A stretch of 42,792 nucleotides of DNA from Crocinitomicaceae bacterium (GTDB taxonomy: Bacteria > Bacteroidota > Bacteroidia > Flavobacteriales_D > Crocinitomicaceae), in NCBI GenBank assembly GCA_025210175.1, contig JAOASF010000127.1, positions 1-42,792 on the forward strand, in the 5' to 3' direction. Shown piece after piece: positions 32,642-41,195 of this stretch. Every line of letters begins with the position of its first letter. The stretch's first letter is position 1. The translations under genes were made by a program, and so were the position numbers. The notes under the pieces are model-generated. The model was not told the DNA's origin and ran no database searches. It saw only the letters and a program-made list of their open reading frames with translations.

Positions 32642-33709
32642 TTATCCCTTAAAGCGATTCAAGGCCATGGCTTTGAGCATCCATTTTGGGAGGTGTTTCT
32701 CTGGATTTCTGTTTTTCAGGTTGATATACCATCCCAGCTTTTTCAAAATCGGCACTTTGTGGGTTTCAACAAATTCAATCCAGGTTCCATCTGCGTCTTC
32801 GATATACGAAAAACGTCCGCCTGCTTCTCCCATGTCGAAGGTTTCTCCAGAATCAACTGTAAAGGGATATCCAGCTGCTTCACATTCTTTCTTCAAGTCT
32901 TCCATCCCTTGAATATCGAAGCAAAGATGAATGAACCCCCAATCACCCCAGTATCTATTTTCAAAAATATTGCGACGATCGGTTCTTTCTAAGTGTTGGA
33001 TCAATTCTATCTCCGTCGGTCCCAAAAGTTGTGCAAATGGTCCTTTTCGTGGTTGAGGATGTCGGAGCAAAACGCGTCTAATTTTCCCATGACCACCAGG
33101 CAAAGCTGTAAAACAAGGGTTGACCCCTACTTGATCGTAAACGACTTCTGAATATCCCAAAACATCTCTATAAAGACCAATAGAACGATCGATATCTGAT
33201 ACGCCTATCATCGCTCCGGCCACGCCACCGCATTGAGATGGATGCTTGGTATTTCCAAACCATCCTCTTCCTTCAACGATGTCGAAAATATTCCCATTCG
33301 GGTCCTCCACCAAGAAATGACGTTGACCAGAATCCATAGAACCAATTTGACACAAAACCTTGGCTCCATTTTCAACGAAATAGTCATACGTCTTATCCAA
33401 GTTGCGCGATTTTATTCGACACGCATACAAACCAAAATCCCCCAATTGAACTTGAAAATCAGCTTTTTCTGTGCCTCGAGAAGTATATTGCCAGATTTCA
33501 AATCCACCACCACCATCCATGGACAGTGCCAAAGTTGCAGTTCTTTTGTGGACTTCTCCCCCTGTATATTTCGTCATTAGCGGCGCCTCTGCGGCATCCT
33601 CAAAAACGCGAATATCTACACCGAAAAACTTTCGGTACCATTTCCAAATCTCTTGTACATTGGGTACTCCAATACCCATTTGCTGAATTCCGCAGATAAT
33701 TTTACCCAT
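32642..33709 (-). CDS. Two-module VOC superfamily protein (glyoxalase/dioxygenase-like)
   Basis: This cytoplasmic protein of 355 residues is built from two vicinal-oxygen-chelate modules: residues about 5-130 (GIQQMGIGVPNVQEIWKWYRKFFG, read in parts, to FLVEDPNGNIFDIVE) and about 163-315 (GAMIGVSDIDRSIGLYRDVLGYSEV to DADGTWIEFVE). HPPD-type dioxygenases have this size and layout. However, the usual first His of the C-terminal module is replaced (MIGVSD), while a later His (GFIHLCFD) and Glu (IEFVE) are present. Metal binding and the reaction are therefore uncertain. The C-terminal tail is basic. Its neighbours do not reveal a pathway. Confidence 0.78.
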   Translation of the reverse strand: MGKIICGIQQMGIGVPNVQEIWKWYRKFFGVDIRVFEDAAEAPLMTKYTGGEVHKRTATLALSMDGGGGFEIWQYTSRGTEKADFQVQLGDFGLYACRIKSRNLDKTYDYFVENGAKVLCQIGSMDSGQRHFLVEDPNGNIFDIVEGRGWFGNTKHPSQCGGVAGAMIGVSDIDRSIGLYRDVLGYSEVVYDQVGVNPCFTALPGGHGKIRRVLLRHPQPRKGPFAQLLGPTEIELIQHLERTDRRNIFENRYWGDWGFIHLCFDIQGMEDLKKECEAAGYPFTVDSGETFDMGEAGGRFSYIEDADGTWIEFVETHKVPILKKLGWYINLKNRNPEKHLPKWMLKAMALNRFKG

Positions 33710-33726
33710 AGTAAATAATTGGCTGG

Positions 33727-33734
33727 CAAATATA
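33727..33734 (-). promoter_or_regulatory. -7 box of the VOC gene
   Basis: The minus strand reads TATATTTG, a TAnnTTTG match, 17 bp before the ATG at 33709. The -33 region has TTA rather than TTG at 19-20 bp spacing. Confidence 0.4.
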
Positions 33735-33752
33735 ACATTTACACCTCAAGCA

Positions 33753-36062
33753 TTAACGGAATGAACGCTCATTAAAGAGAACATAGCCGTAACTAATTTG
33801 GAATGCAATGGGTTTTTCTTGTTTGGGAAAGTAATTGGCGGTGAATCGCACGGGACCAATGATGGAATGATAAATGATGCTAGCAGAGGCCATAAAAGTC
33901 TCACCCTTAAAAGGTTTGGAATACCCCACGCTACCATCGTCGTTAACCACCAAGGAACGTAGCGGTTGAAAAAGAAAACCATCAAAGCGCAAATCAATTG
34001 ACTTTCGGAGCGAAAAGATGCAATTCATTCCACCTCCAAAAAACAAAGGAGAACGATACTCCGGTAAAAAGTAAGTCCTGGCATCGGGCACTAAATCAAA
34101 GGTTGTGAGCGATAAAAGTGTAGCGGTATAGTTGGCAAAAAGTGATTGGGAGTTAAAAGTCGCCTTGCCCGAAACGCCGAAGTGGAAATAAGGGTTGTCG
34201 ATAATAAATGTTTGACCATCAAAGTTCAAATTGATCCAATCATGTCGCTTGCGTATGTTGTAAGGCTCAGAGGCTAGAGAACCAGATATGGAACGCTCCA
34301 AACCATTAACATAACGTGCCCTAAAGCTCAAATAATGTCCTGAAGTGGCAAACTGCTTGCGGTTCAATGAACTCTGTTTGATTTGCCACGATAGATTAAA
34401 GCCTTCAAAGTACGTCTTGTCAGTGGTGTCAACCAAGGTAAACTTATCGCTTTGATAATAGTCGTCTTCGTTATTGAAATATCGAAAATCGTAGGTCGAC
34501 TTGATGGTATTGGAAATTGGGTGGTGAATTCTCAAGCCTGCATAATTCTCATTTTGAACCAAAAATGAAGGCTTCACCTCCTCAAAAAAGGTTGCAAAAG
34601 AGCGAAAGTAATCCCATCTGTTTCGCGTGAAATAGGCTTCAATGGTCAGCGGAAAAGTCGATGGCAATTCAAATTTGACATCGGCATGTGCAGATCCGTA
34701 AAATTTACCAAAATAGGAAGAGGCATGAAGCTTAATGGCCTGCCTTCTCAAAATGAGATAAGTAAGACCGAGATACCCAGTATTGACTGGTCGTGAGGAA
34801 AAATGTCCACCAACCTGCAATTTGAACTCATTGGATTTTCTCACGTCAATGGTCATGTCGTAGGTCCCTTTGTTGTTCTTCTTAATAACCGGGAAAAGGA
34901 AATCCACGTGATCTGTTGCAGCCAGTCGATAATATCTTTTCTCTAGCTTTCTCAAAGTCAAAAGGGTGTCTTTCGAATTTCTAAAGAGTGATTTTCGTAC
35001 GAATTGCTCGGCTTTTTGAGGTGCATTGATATCCAAGTTTCGAATCAAAATATCGAGACTTTGCATCCTAAATTCTTCCCTTTTGGCTTGAAGACTAGCC
35101 ACATCAACCGTTTGTTTCATGAAGGGCAAAATGCTATCGGCGTATTTCAATCCCGTTTGATAGCCAATTTCTATCGCTCGTTCAACCTCATCGAAATCGA
35201 AGGTCGTCATGTCCAATTCTGGCTCTATTAAAATCCCTTCTTCGCACGGAAGATTGAAATTGGAATTGTAAACAATCATGTTAACCACCTGCGAATACAA
35301 ATCGTTTTCTTTGGGTTCTTCAGCATTGTAAGAAACATTGGAACCAATGATGTAATCTGGCGAAAACTCTTCGTAGAGCACGTCTGCGGGAAAGTTGTTA
35401 TAAAGACCTCCATCAAACAAGAGGCGGTCATTCACCCGAAGCGGCTTGAAGTAAAAAGGAAAGGTCAAAGATGCCCGTACGGCTTCGTTTAATGGACCTG
35501 AACGAAAAACTACATTTTGTTTCGAAACGATGTCCGAAGCCAAACAGCGAAAAGGGACAAAGAGTTGATCAAAATCGTTATCGTGAGCGGCGCCTCTGGT
35601 TCCTAAAATTTTCAACAATTCGAAATCGAGGAAAGTACTGTTGGCAAAGTTGGTTGGCAGTGATTTTTGAAACAAACTGTCTTTCGGAAAGCTAAATTCC
35701 AGCAAAGAAGAACTGTTATCATCCTCCTTGGTCAAGAAGGTCTGATTGGGCTTTAACCCTCCGGTAGCCATGAGTTGAAAATTTTCACTCAAAACAATTT
35801 CACGTATTTCCAAAGGAGAATATCCGACTGCATAAAGCGCACCGATTAAAGCACCAGCAGAGGTTCCTGTGATATAATGAATGGGAACACCTTTTTCTTC
35901 TAAGGCCTGAATAACACCAATATGCGCAAAACCAGTTGCTCCTCCTCCACTTAATACCAAACCTACTTTTTGCTGCGACCAAGAGCTAACATGGATCGTC
36001 AAACCGAGGGTTAGTAGAAGAAAACTGCAAAGGATTGGCTTCAAATTCGTTCTTTTGTACAA
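33753..36062 (-). CDS. Patatin-like phospholipase fused to Omp85 barrel (type Vd autotransporter)
   Basis: This is a surface or secreted lipase/phospholipase of the patatin/PlpD type, 769 residues. A signal peptide (to about SWSQQ) precedes the patatin domain: oxyanion GGGATG (39-44), nucleophile elbow GTSAG (Ser68), and the catalytic dyad Asp in DGGLYNNFP (Asp217). A POTRA-like region (about 330-410) leads to a 16-strand Omp85-type barrel (about 410-769), as in type Vd secretion. The family is known in Pseudomonas PlpD and Fusobacterium FplA. No ATG is near: the frame opens with TTG at 36062, or a second TTG at 36044 (MKPILC), which gives a cleaner signal peptide. It is divergent from the RlmL-like gene. 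Confidence 0.9.
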   Translation of the reverse strand: MYKRTNLKPILCSFLLLTLGLTIHVSSWSQQKVGLVLSGGGATGFAHIGVIQALEEKGVPIHYITGTSAGALIGALYAVGYSPLEIREIVLSENFQLMATGGLKPNQTFLTKEDDNSSSLLEFSFPKDSLFQKSLPTNFANSTFLDFELLKILGTRGAAHDNDFDQLFVPFRCLASDIVSKQNVVFRSGPLNEAVRASLTFPFYFKPLRVNDRLLFDGGLYNNFPADVLYEEFSPDYIIGSNVSYNAEEPKENDLYSQVVNMIVYNSNFNLPCEEGILIEPELDMTTFDFDEVERAIEIGYQTGLKYADSILPFMKQTVDVASLQAKREEFRMQSLDILIRNLDINAPQKAEQFVRKSLFRNSKDTLLTLRKLEKRYYRLAATDHVDFLFPVIKKNNKGTYDMTIDVRKSNEFKLQVGGHFSSRPVNTGYLGLTYLILRRQAIKLHASSYFGKFYGSAHADVKFELPSTFPLTIEAYFTRNRWDYFRSFATFFEEVKPSFLVQNENYAGLRIHHPISNTIKSTYDFRYFNNEDDYYQSDKFTLVDTTDKTYFEGFNLSWQIKQSSLNRKQFATSGHYLSFRARYVNGLERSISGSLASEPYNIRKRHDWINLNFDGQTFIIDNPYFHFGVSGKATFNSQSLFANYTATLLSLTTFDLVPDARTYFLPEYRSPLFFGGGMNCIFSLRKSIDLRFDGFLFQPLRSLVVNDDGSVGYSKPFKGETFMASASIIYHSIIGPVRFTANYFPKQEKPIAFQISYGYVLFNERSFR

Positions 36063-36095
36063 AAATTAAAAGTAAAACAAAAGTTGCACCCTCCA

Positions 36096-37280
36096 ATGAA
36101 CATGCAAGATAAAAGCCAAAAATCGACCTATACCATCACTTTAAAGACCTTTTTCGGACTGGAAGAAGTACTGAAAGGGGAACTCGAAGAAATGGGTTAT
36201 TCGGACATAACGGTCTTGAACAGGGCGGTTCAAATGGAAGGGAGTTTAAAAGACGTTTACTACCTGAATTATTGGTGTAGATGTGCAATTTCTATCCTGG
36301 TACAAATTGAGAAATTTCGCATCAAGGATGAACAAGATTTGTACAAGAAAGCAGCTAAAATAGATTGGACTTCCTACTTCGACGAAAAGAAAACCTTTGC
36401 CGTAAAAGGGGCCATATTCTCGCAACTTTTCAGACATTCTCAATACCCTTATTTGTTGGTAAAAGATGCCATTGTTGATCAATTTAGAGACCAGGGCAAA
36501 GAAAGACCCAATGTTCAGGTAAAAACACCACAGGTCTTGTTTGATTTGTACATTCGAGAGAATGAAGTAACCATTTCACTGAACACAACAGGGGCTCCTT
36601 TGTTTCAAAGAGGCTATAGAGATTCTGTGGGGGAAGCTCCTTTGAACGAGGTCGTTGCAGCAGGACTTTTACGCATGACAGAATGGGACAAAAAAACACC
36701 ACTATACGATCCATTTTGTGGCTCGGGAACCATTCTGATTGAAGCTGCAATGATGGCGCTGAACATGCCACCTGCAATTGAACGACAACACTTTGCCTTC
36801 AAGAATTTTAAAAATTTCGACGCTGAATTGTGGGCTTCTATCACAGACAATGCCTACGAAAGACCTGCTGAATTACCGGTACAAATTTTTGGGTCTGATA
36901 AGAGTGCAGAAATGATGATGAAGGCCAAAAGAAATCTTCGCGGATTGGGATTGGCCAGATGGATTGACGTTAAACCAGACGCTTTTCAAGACAGCAAAAA
37001 ACCATTTGAAAAGGGAATGGTCATTACCAACCCTCCTTATGGAGAAAGAATGGGTGAAGAGGTTGAGGAAATGTACGACGAGTTTGGAACTTGGATCAAA
37101 CACGAACTTACAGGCTTTACCTGTTGGGTTATTTCTTCGAACCAAGAGGCCTTCAAATCCATAGGACTTCGTCCAGAAAGAAAGATCAAACTTTTCAATG
37201 GCGACCTCGAATGTTCGTTCCGAAAATTCTGTATTTACGAAGGGAGCAAAAAAGACCAGTTTCAGGATTCTAACGACTAA
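36096..37280 (+). CDS. RlmL-like THUMP-domain 23S rRNA (guanine-N2) methyltransferase
   Basis: This is an S-adenosylmethionine-dependent RNA methyltransferase of about 394 residues (ATG at 36096 or 36102; an upstream TTG at 36084 is less likely). The N-terminal ferredoxin-like and THUMP region (about 10-165) opens with TYTITLKTFFGLEEVLKGEL in the family style. The Rossmann methyltransferase domain (about 180-385) has DPFCGSGTILIEAAM (205-219), an SDKS motif and the catalytic NPPYGER (312-318). It matches the single-domain RlmL/YpsC group, without the RlmK half found in E. coli RlmKL. The target is likely G2445 of 23S rRNA, by family. Its 3' end overlaps the convergent T9SS cargo gene by 11 bp. 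Confidence 0.9.
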   Translation: MNMQDKSQKSTYTITLKTFFGLEEVLKGELEEMGYSDITVLNRAVQMEGSLKDVYYLNYWCRCAISILVQIEKFRIKDEQDLYKKAAKIDWTSYFDEKKTFAVKGAIFSQLFRHSQYPYLLVKDAIVDQFRDQGKERPNVQVKTPQVLFDLYIRENEVTISLNTTGAPLFQRGYRDSVGEAPLNEVVAAGLLRMTEWDKKTPLYDPFCGSGTILIEAAMMALNMPPAIERQHFAFKNFKNFDAELWASITDNAYERPAELPVQIFGSDKSAEMMMKAKRNLRGLGLARWIDVKPDAFQDSKKPFEKGMVITNPPYGERMGEEVEEMYDEFGTWIKHELTGFTCWVISSNQEAFKSIGLRPERKIKLFNGDLECSFRKFCIYEGSKKDQFQDSND

Positions 37281-39060
37281 TTTTCTGGAATTTCAACATT
37301 TTTCTTTCCAGGTTCGCCTCCTCTTGTTGAAACATTAAGTAATACGCACCGTCCGGCAAGTCGCGAACATCAATTTCGTATGGACCTGTTAACTTTTGCA
37401 CTTCAACGGTTTTTACTATCTCACCTTTGTTGTTGAGGATGTATGCCTGATTTCCCTCTTCCAAGAAGGGAAGATTTAAGGTGTTTCTTGCTGGATTTGG
37501 ATAGAGGACATCATCAGTTAAAACGGCATTCACATACTGAATATTAGAATATTCAAAACTCCCATCTCGATCCACCATTTTCAGGCGATAATAGACTTTT
37601 TTCTGAACACTTTGATAGTCTTTATAGCTATAATATTGTGGACCTTGACTTTCTCCTTGAGCCGGTATGCTGGCCATGAAAGAAAAATCCTTTCCATTGC
37701 TTGAGATTTCAACTTCAAAGTGCGATGAATTGACTTCAGTGGCGGTTAACCAATATAACTCCGTGAAATCCTCATGTCGCTCCCAAGTAAAGTTCACCAA
37801 ATCTATGGGCAAGGTACTCACGGTATAAACGGTAATTGTATAATGATCTACTTGCGCTGTTCCCTCTAGAACATCGGCTACCAATGAAGCTCCAAAGTCA
37901 GCATTATTGATGTCTGTATGCGTCCAACTAGTTCCCCACAGATCAGTTGCCCCACCGTAAGACTCATAGGCATCTGCCAAAGGCCATACGTCCGTGGTAT
38001 TGGCATAATCGGATCCGACGATGGAACCTGCCTTCAACAAGTTTACATTTTTGTCAATTACCCCTGATCGTTTGAATGCCATTCCAAACAACACGCGTCT
38101 ATTAGGTGTACCGGCAAAAGTTACAGTGGGTTGATCTGCCGTGGTTGCGTTATACGATTTATCAGCTACAAGCATCGTCCCTCCTGTTGAAGCAAAACCA
38201 TCGTTACATCTGTAAACATCCACTTGTTCAGCAAAGGATTGATTGATGGTCCAACACTCCGTTTGTCCAGAGGCCGTCTTGGGAGAAGGATTCACATTTT
38301 GCCCACAAAAAGCAGCAACCAATGACATGGTTCCATCCACATTGGTCAAAGGAGAAGAAAGCTGTAAGCTAGCCGTATTGGAAGTAGAATTGGTCGTTAC
38401 AAAGGTTTCAAAAGGATTGTTTTGATCCACATTTTCGTATACTCCCGCCGCAAAAGAAGTAAAATACTCAACATAGGGTTCTAGAGGAGCGATGGAAGAA
38501 AATTCCAAGGTATGGGCTCCATCAGCAGGCAAATCTGCCTCAAGTAAATACCACAACTCTAGGGTTGCTGTAAAGGTACCACCCGTTTGAACAGTTATTC
38601 CGTCCGCAAAAGTTAAAGCGATCCCGTCATAAAGAATTTGGTAATCTTGGTTATCCGTTCCGTTCTCGGCAGATATAAAAACACACAGAATTCGATTATT
38701 ACCAGCAGGAAGGGTATAGCTCATTGTACTATCTCTGGTTTCTTCCCAAGCTCCAATTCGGGCAATAGGATCCTGAGGCACATATTTCCTTTCAATATCC
38801 AGTTGAATACCTTGCACCAAATCCGTTGAAGGCAAGCTGAACCCAAAATTGGTTCCTATTAACTGGTTGGTTGTGCCATAATTGGCATTCACCGAATACG
38901 TATTATCCGTAGAAACAATATTGGACGGGTTGGTCCAAGAAGTGTTGGAACCAGACTGTGACCCCGATGCAGGACTATTGGGGCCATGCACTTGACTTCG
39001 AGCAACAAGCGTTGTCAGAAGGATTAAAAAGAAAATAACCAAACGATGATTGCGAGTCAC
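37270..39060 (-). CDS. Secreted T9SS cargo with type A sorting domain, unknown function
   Basis: This is an exported protein of 596 residues. The signal peptide ends near VARSQ. The N-terminal half has beta-sandwich patterns (ARIGAWEETRD, RILCVFISAENG, SLVAAFCGQN, RRVLFGMAFKR) typical of lectin-like or adhesion folds. A fibronectin-like region before the end (PIDLVNFTWERHEDFTELYWLT, read in parts; SSHFEVEISSNGKDF; YYRLKMVDRDGSFEYSN) is the usual partner of the type A sorting domain that follows (LYPNPARNTLNLP, then LPDGAYYLMF, and KMLKFQKISR at the C-terminus). No catalytic motif is seen. The stop lies inside the end of the convergent methyltransferase gene. Confidence 0.8.
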   Translation of the reverse strand: MTRNHRLVIFFLILLTTLVARSQVHGPNSPASGSQSGSNTSWTNPSNIVSTDNTYSVNANYGTTNQLIGTNFGFSLPSTDLVQGIQLDIERKYVPQDPIARIGAWEETRDSTMSYTLPAGNNRILCVFISAENGTDNQDYQILYDGIALTFADGITVQTGGTFTATLELWYLLEADLPADGAHTLEFSSIAPLEPYVEYFTSFAAGVYENVDQNNPFETFVTTNSTSNTASLQLSSPLTNVDGTMSLVAAFCGQNVNPSPKTASGQTECWTINQSFAEQVDVYRCNDGFASTGGTMLVADKSYNATTADQPTVTFAGTPNRRVLFGMAFKRSGVIDKNVNLLKAGSIVGSDYANTTDVWPLADAYESYGGATDLWGTSWTHTDINNADFGASLVADVLEGTAQVDHYTITVYTVSTLPIDLVNFTWERHEDFTELYWLTATEVNSSHFEVEISSNGKDFSFMASIPAQGESQGPQYYSYKDYQSVQKKVYYRLKMVDRDGSFEYSNIQYVNAVLTDDVLYPNPARNTLNLPFLEEGNQAYILNNKGEIVKTVEVQKLTGPYEIDVRDLPDGAYYLMFQQEEANLERKMLKFQKISR

Positions 39061-39143
39061 TCAGGTAGAGTTTTGGTGGTTCACATGCCCAATACAAATT
39101 CGAGCATATGTAAATTTACAAAAAACCTAACTGAAACAGGAAT

Positions 39144-39179
39144 AGTTGGCTTTTCATTTCAAATGAAAAGTAATCAACT
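39144..39179. repeat. Inverted repeat after the membrane-anchored gene
   Basis: AGTTG...CAACT encloses CTTTTCATTT-C-AAATGAAAAG, a 10-bp A/T-rich dyad. It begins 4 bp past the minus-strand stop at 39183. There is no clean T run, so it may be a 3' stabilising hairpin or a weak bidirectional terminator. Confidence 0.55.
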
Positions 39180-39182
39180 CAT

Positions 39183-39737
39183 TTATTTGGTAACAGTCAA
39201 ATTACCAAGCAATTGCAAATGAATCGTAGAGGTGTTTTTTTCTTTAAAACCTACGTGTTTACTAAGTACAATTTTCACCCCATTATCTTCATTTTCAAGG
39301 GACCAAAGTGTCAGATGATCGCTCGGCTCTATCATTTTATAATCCTTATTTCTGATTAATATGCTCGCAATATCGTCTTGAAGTTGGTTGTATTTCTCTT
39401 GCGCCAAACCATCCACATCATTTGAAAAATCGAACTCAAAAATACAGCGAAACACCTGTGACTTGGTATCCAAAATGGAATACTCCTTGGTTGCTCCCCA
39501 TAGTTCTTTCGACAAGCGATAGGTATATTGTGCATTTTTTCGGAAGGGATAAGTGTATTCCCTTTGGATAATGGATTCCACCTCCCCGTTTTCGAGTTTG
39601 TTCAACAATTGAACAAAATTATTTTCGTTGTCTTGAGAAGACTCTGTATTAGGAGATGGAACAAACCAACTCACCAATGTAAAGGTTCCGAAGAAGAGAA
39701 TAATGGCTGTAACGATATGACGAATTTGAGTTCTCAT
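39183..39737 (-). CDS. Hypothetical membrane-anchored protein
   Basis: This is a 184-residue protein from the ATG at 39737 (MRTQIRHIV). An in-frame start 6 codons upstream is less likely because it lacks the charge-then-hydrophobic pattern at its front. A single N-terminal segment (about 8-26; IVTAIILFFGTFTLVSWFV) can act as signal anchor. The remaining 155 residues are soluble and charged. I recognise no family. The sequence FRCIFEFDFSNDVDGL has a loose likeness to small periplasmic beta domains. The gene is divergent from the CAP-domain gene with a 90-bp gap. Confidence 0.55.
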   Translation of the reverse strand: MRTQIRHIVTAIILFFGTFTLVSWFVPSPNTESSQDNENNFVQLLNKLENGEVESIIQREYTYPFRKNAQYTYRLSKELWGATKEYSILDTKSQVFRCIFEFDFSNDVDGLAQEKYNQLQDDIASILIRNKDYKMIEPSDHLTLWSLENEDNGVKIVLSKHVGFKEKNTSTIHLQLLGNLTVTK

Positions 39738-39826
39738 AGTAGATATTTTGCACAAAGTTCGTGGTTACGAGGTGAATTATGCTCATCTGAAAGTACTATA
39801 AATTACTGATTATTAAACCGAAACTG

Positions 39827-40762
39827 ATGAAATTTTTCTTATGCGCGCTCTTTTTTATCCTAACCACGATATCTCTTGGTTCCGAGTTAGACTCTCTTTT
39901 TGCGCATTACAGCAAGCTCAATGAAATAGAACTGCGCTTGGTAGACTTCAAGGATTCTCCTGAGGTACTGCGCATAAAAATTGAACATTTGAGTTACATC
40001 AACGCATCGAGAAAAAAGCGAAAACTATCCGAATTGGAATTGGACATACTTGCGTGCAGAGTAGCCAATAAAATGGCAAAAGAAGCCTCTGATGGTAAAT
40101 TTTGGGGACATTGGAATACGCGTGGAGAAAAGCCTTATCATCGGTATCATTTGGCAGGAGGAATAGACCATGTAAACGAGAATGCCTATGCCTATTGGAG
40201 TACCGAAAAAACTACCAAAACATTAGAACAGGCCTCCGAATTCATGCGCATGGGACACGACAGTTTCATGAGTGAAAAGGCACCTAACGACGGACATAAA
40301 AAAAACATACTCACCCCTGCTCACAATTTCGTTGGTATCGGCTACGCCTTTTCGGACAACAACTTCAGATACTACGAAGAATTCATTGATCGATATTGTC
40401 AATTCGAATTGGCAACCTCCAACACTTATGAGGTAAAAAAGGAACTACAACTATCGGTAAAAAGCGACACCAATATCATTTTGACAAGTGCTTTTCTTAC
40501 CAAAGAGAAAAAACTTAAAAAGAAAGGTGCTTTTCGATTAAAATTGAAAGGTGGATATCTCGATGGCACTACCAAATTTGTAATGACTCAAATTCCGGAT
40601 CCGATTGAAAGGGGGGCTCAACGTATCTATCAATTATCCTTTCAACCCAAAAAAGCAGGGACCTATTACGTTCACACGATCTATAAAAGCGTTGAAAATG
40701 GCCGAAAAAGAGGAAAGGAATTTCAAACATCGGGGATGTTGATTGAGATTGAAAAAAAATAA
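39827..40762 (+). CDS. Secreted CAP (SCP/PR1-like) domain protein
   Basis: This is an exported protein of 311 residues. The signal peptide ends near ISLGS. The CAP domain spans about 45-192 with GHWNTRG (His95), the Glu in VNENAYAYW (Glu118), and DGHKKNILTPAHNFVGIGYAF (read in parts; His157), which are the usual cavity residues. The C-terminal 120 residues form a separate beta-rich domain (LSVKSDTNIILTSAF, YQLSFQPKKAGTYYVHTIYKS) that may be an Ig-like or binding module. Bacterial CAP proteins bind lipids or peptides and some act on the cell wall; the activity here is not known. There is no T9SS domain. Confidence 0.85.
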   Translation: MKFFLCALFFILTTISLGSELDSLFAHYSKLNEIELRLVDFKDSPEVLRIKIEHLSYINASRKKRKLSELELDILACRVANKMAKEASDGKFWGHWNTRGEKPYHRYHLAGGIDHVNENAYAYWSTEKTTKTLEQASEFMRMGHDSFMSEKAPNDGHKKNILTPAHNFVGIGYAFSDNNFRYYEEFIDRYCQFELATSNTYEVKKELQLSVKSDTNIILTSAFLTKEKKLKKKGAFRLKLKGGYLDGTTKFVMTQIPDPIERGAQRIYQLSFQPKKAGTYYVHTIYKSVENGRKRGKEFQTSGMLIEIEKK

Positions 40763-40787
40763 AAAAGCGCCCCAAATGGAGCGCCTT
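40760..40787 (-). terminator. Terminator between CAP gene and lipoprotein gene
   Basis: On the minus strand GGCGCTCC-ATTT-GGGGCGCT forms an 8-bp stem (one G-T) followed by TTTTT and a T-rich tail. It lies 3 bp past the lipoprotein stop at 40791 and right after the convergent CAP stop. The hairpin would also form in the plus-strand RNA, but with a poor T run. Confidence 0.82.
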
Positions 40788-40790
40788 CCC

Positions 40791-41195
40791 TTATTGCACT
40801 GTAATGCGCATTATTTTTTGAGTGATGTTTCCATCTCGATCTACAATAGAAAACACCCACTTTTCAGATCCTGTTGTGTCTCTCATTATTAACTCAACAT
40901 CTCGAGAAAAACCGTTGTAGTCACTCTCGTTTAAGACTTCGTTGTAATAAGTCTCTGTTGTTGAAGCCCCATCATAAGCAAAAGACACATTCAATGATTT
41001 CAATGGATCCTCCGTCAAGGTTGCTTTAACCCCCACCAAAAGTGTGTCACCTGGTGCGGCTGTTACATTATCGCCGTAGGTATACCCCGACGACATCAAC
41101 CAATCCACCTTAGGGGGAATATGTGCATCCTTTTCCTTTTTGCAGCCCATAAAAAAAAGAGCTACTAAACCAATGATTAAACTATTTCTTACCAT
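40791..41195 (-). CDS. Small hypothetical lipoprotein after TonB receptor
   Basis: This is a 134-residue lipoprotein with lipobox FMGC (Cys18) followed by KKEKD. The mature domain is a single Ig-like beta-sandwich candidate (YGDNVTAAPGDTLLVGVKAT, read in parts; SRDVELIMRDTTGSEKWVFSI). I recognise no named family. The start lies 14 bp inside the end of the TonB-dependent receptor gene, so translation is probably coupled and the two proteins likely act together at the outer membrane, for example as a substrate-binding partner. Confidence 0.68.
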   Translation of the reverse strand: MVRNSLIIGLVALFFMGCKKEKDAHIPPKVDWLMSSGYTYGDNVTAAPGDTLLVGVKATLTEDPLKSLNVSFAYDGASTTETYYNEVLNESDYNGFSRDVELIMRDTTGSEKWVFSIVDRDGNITQKIMRITVQ

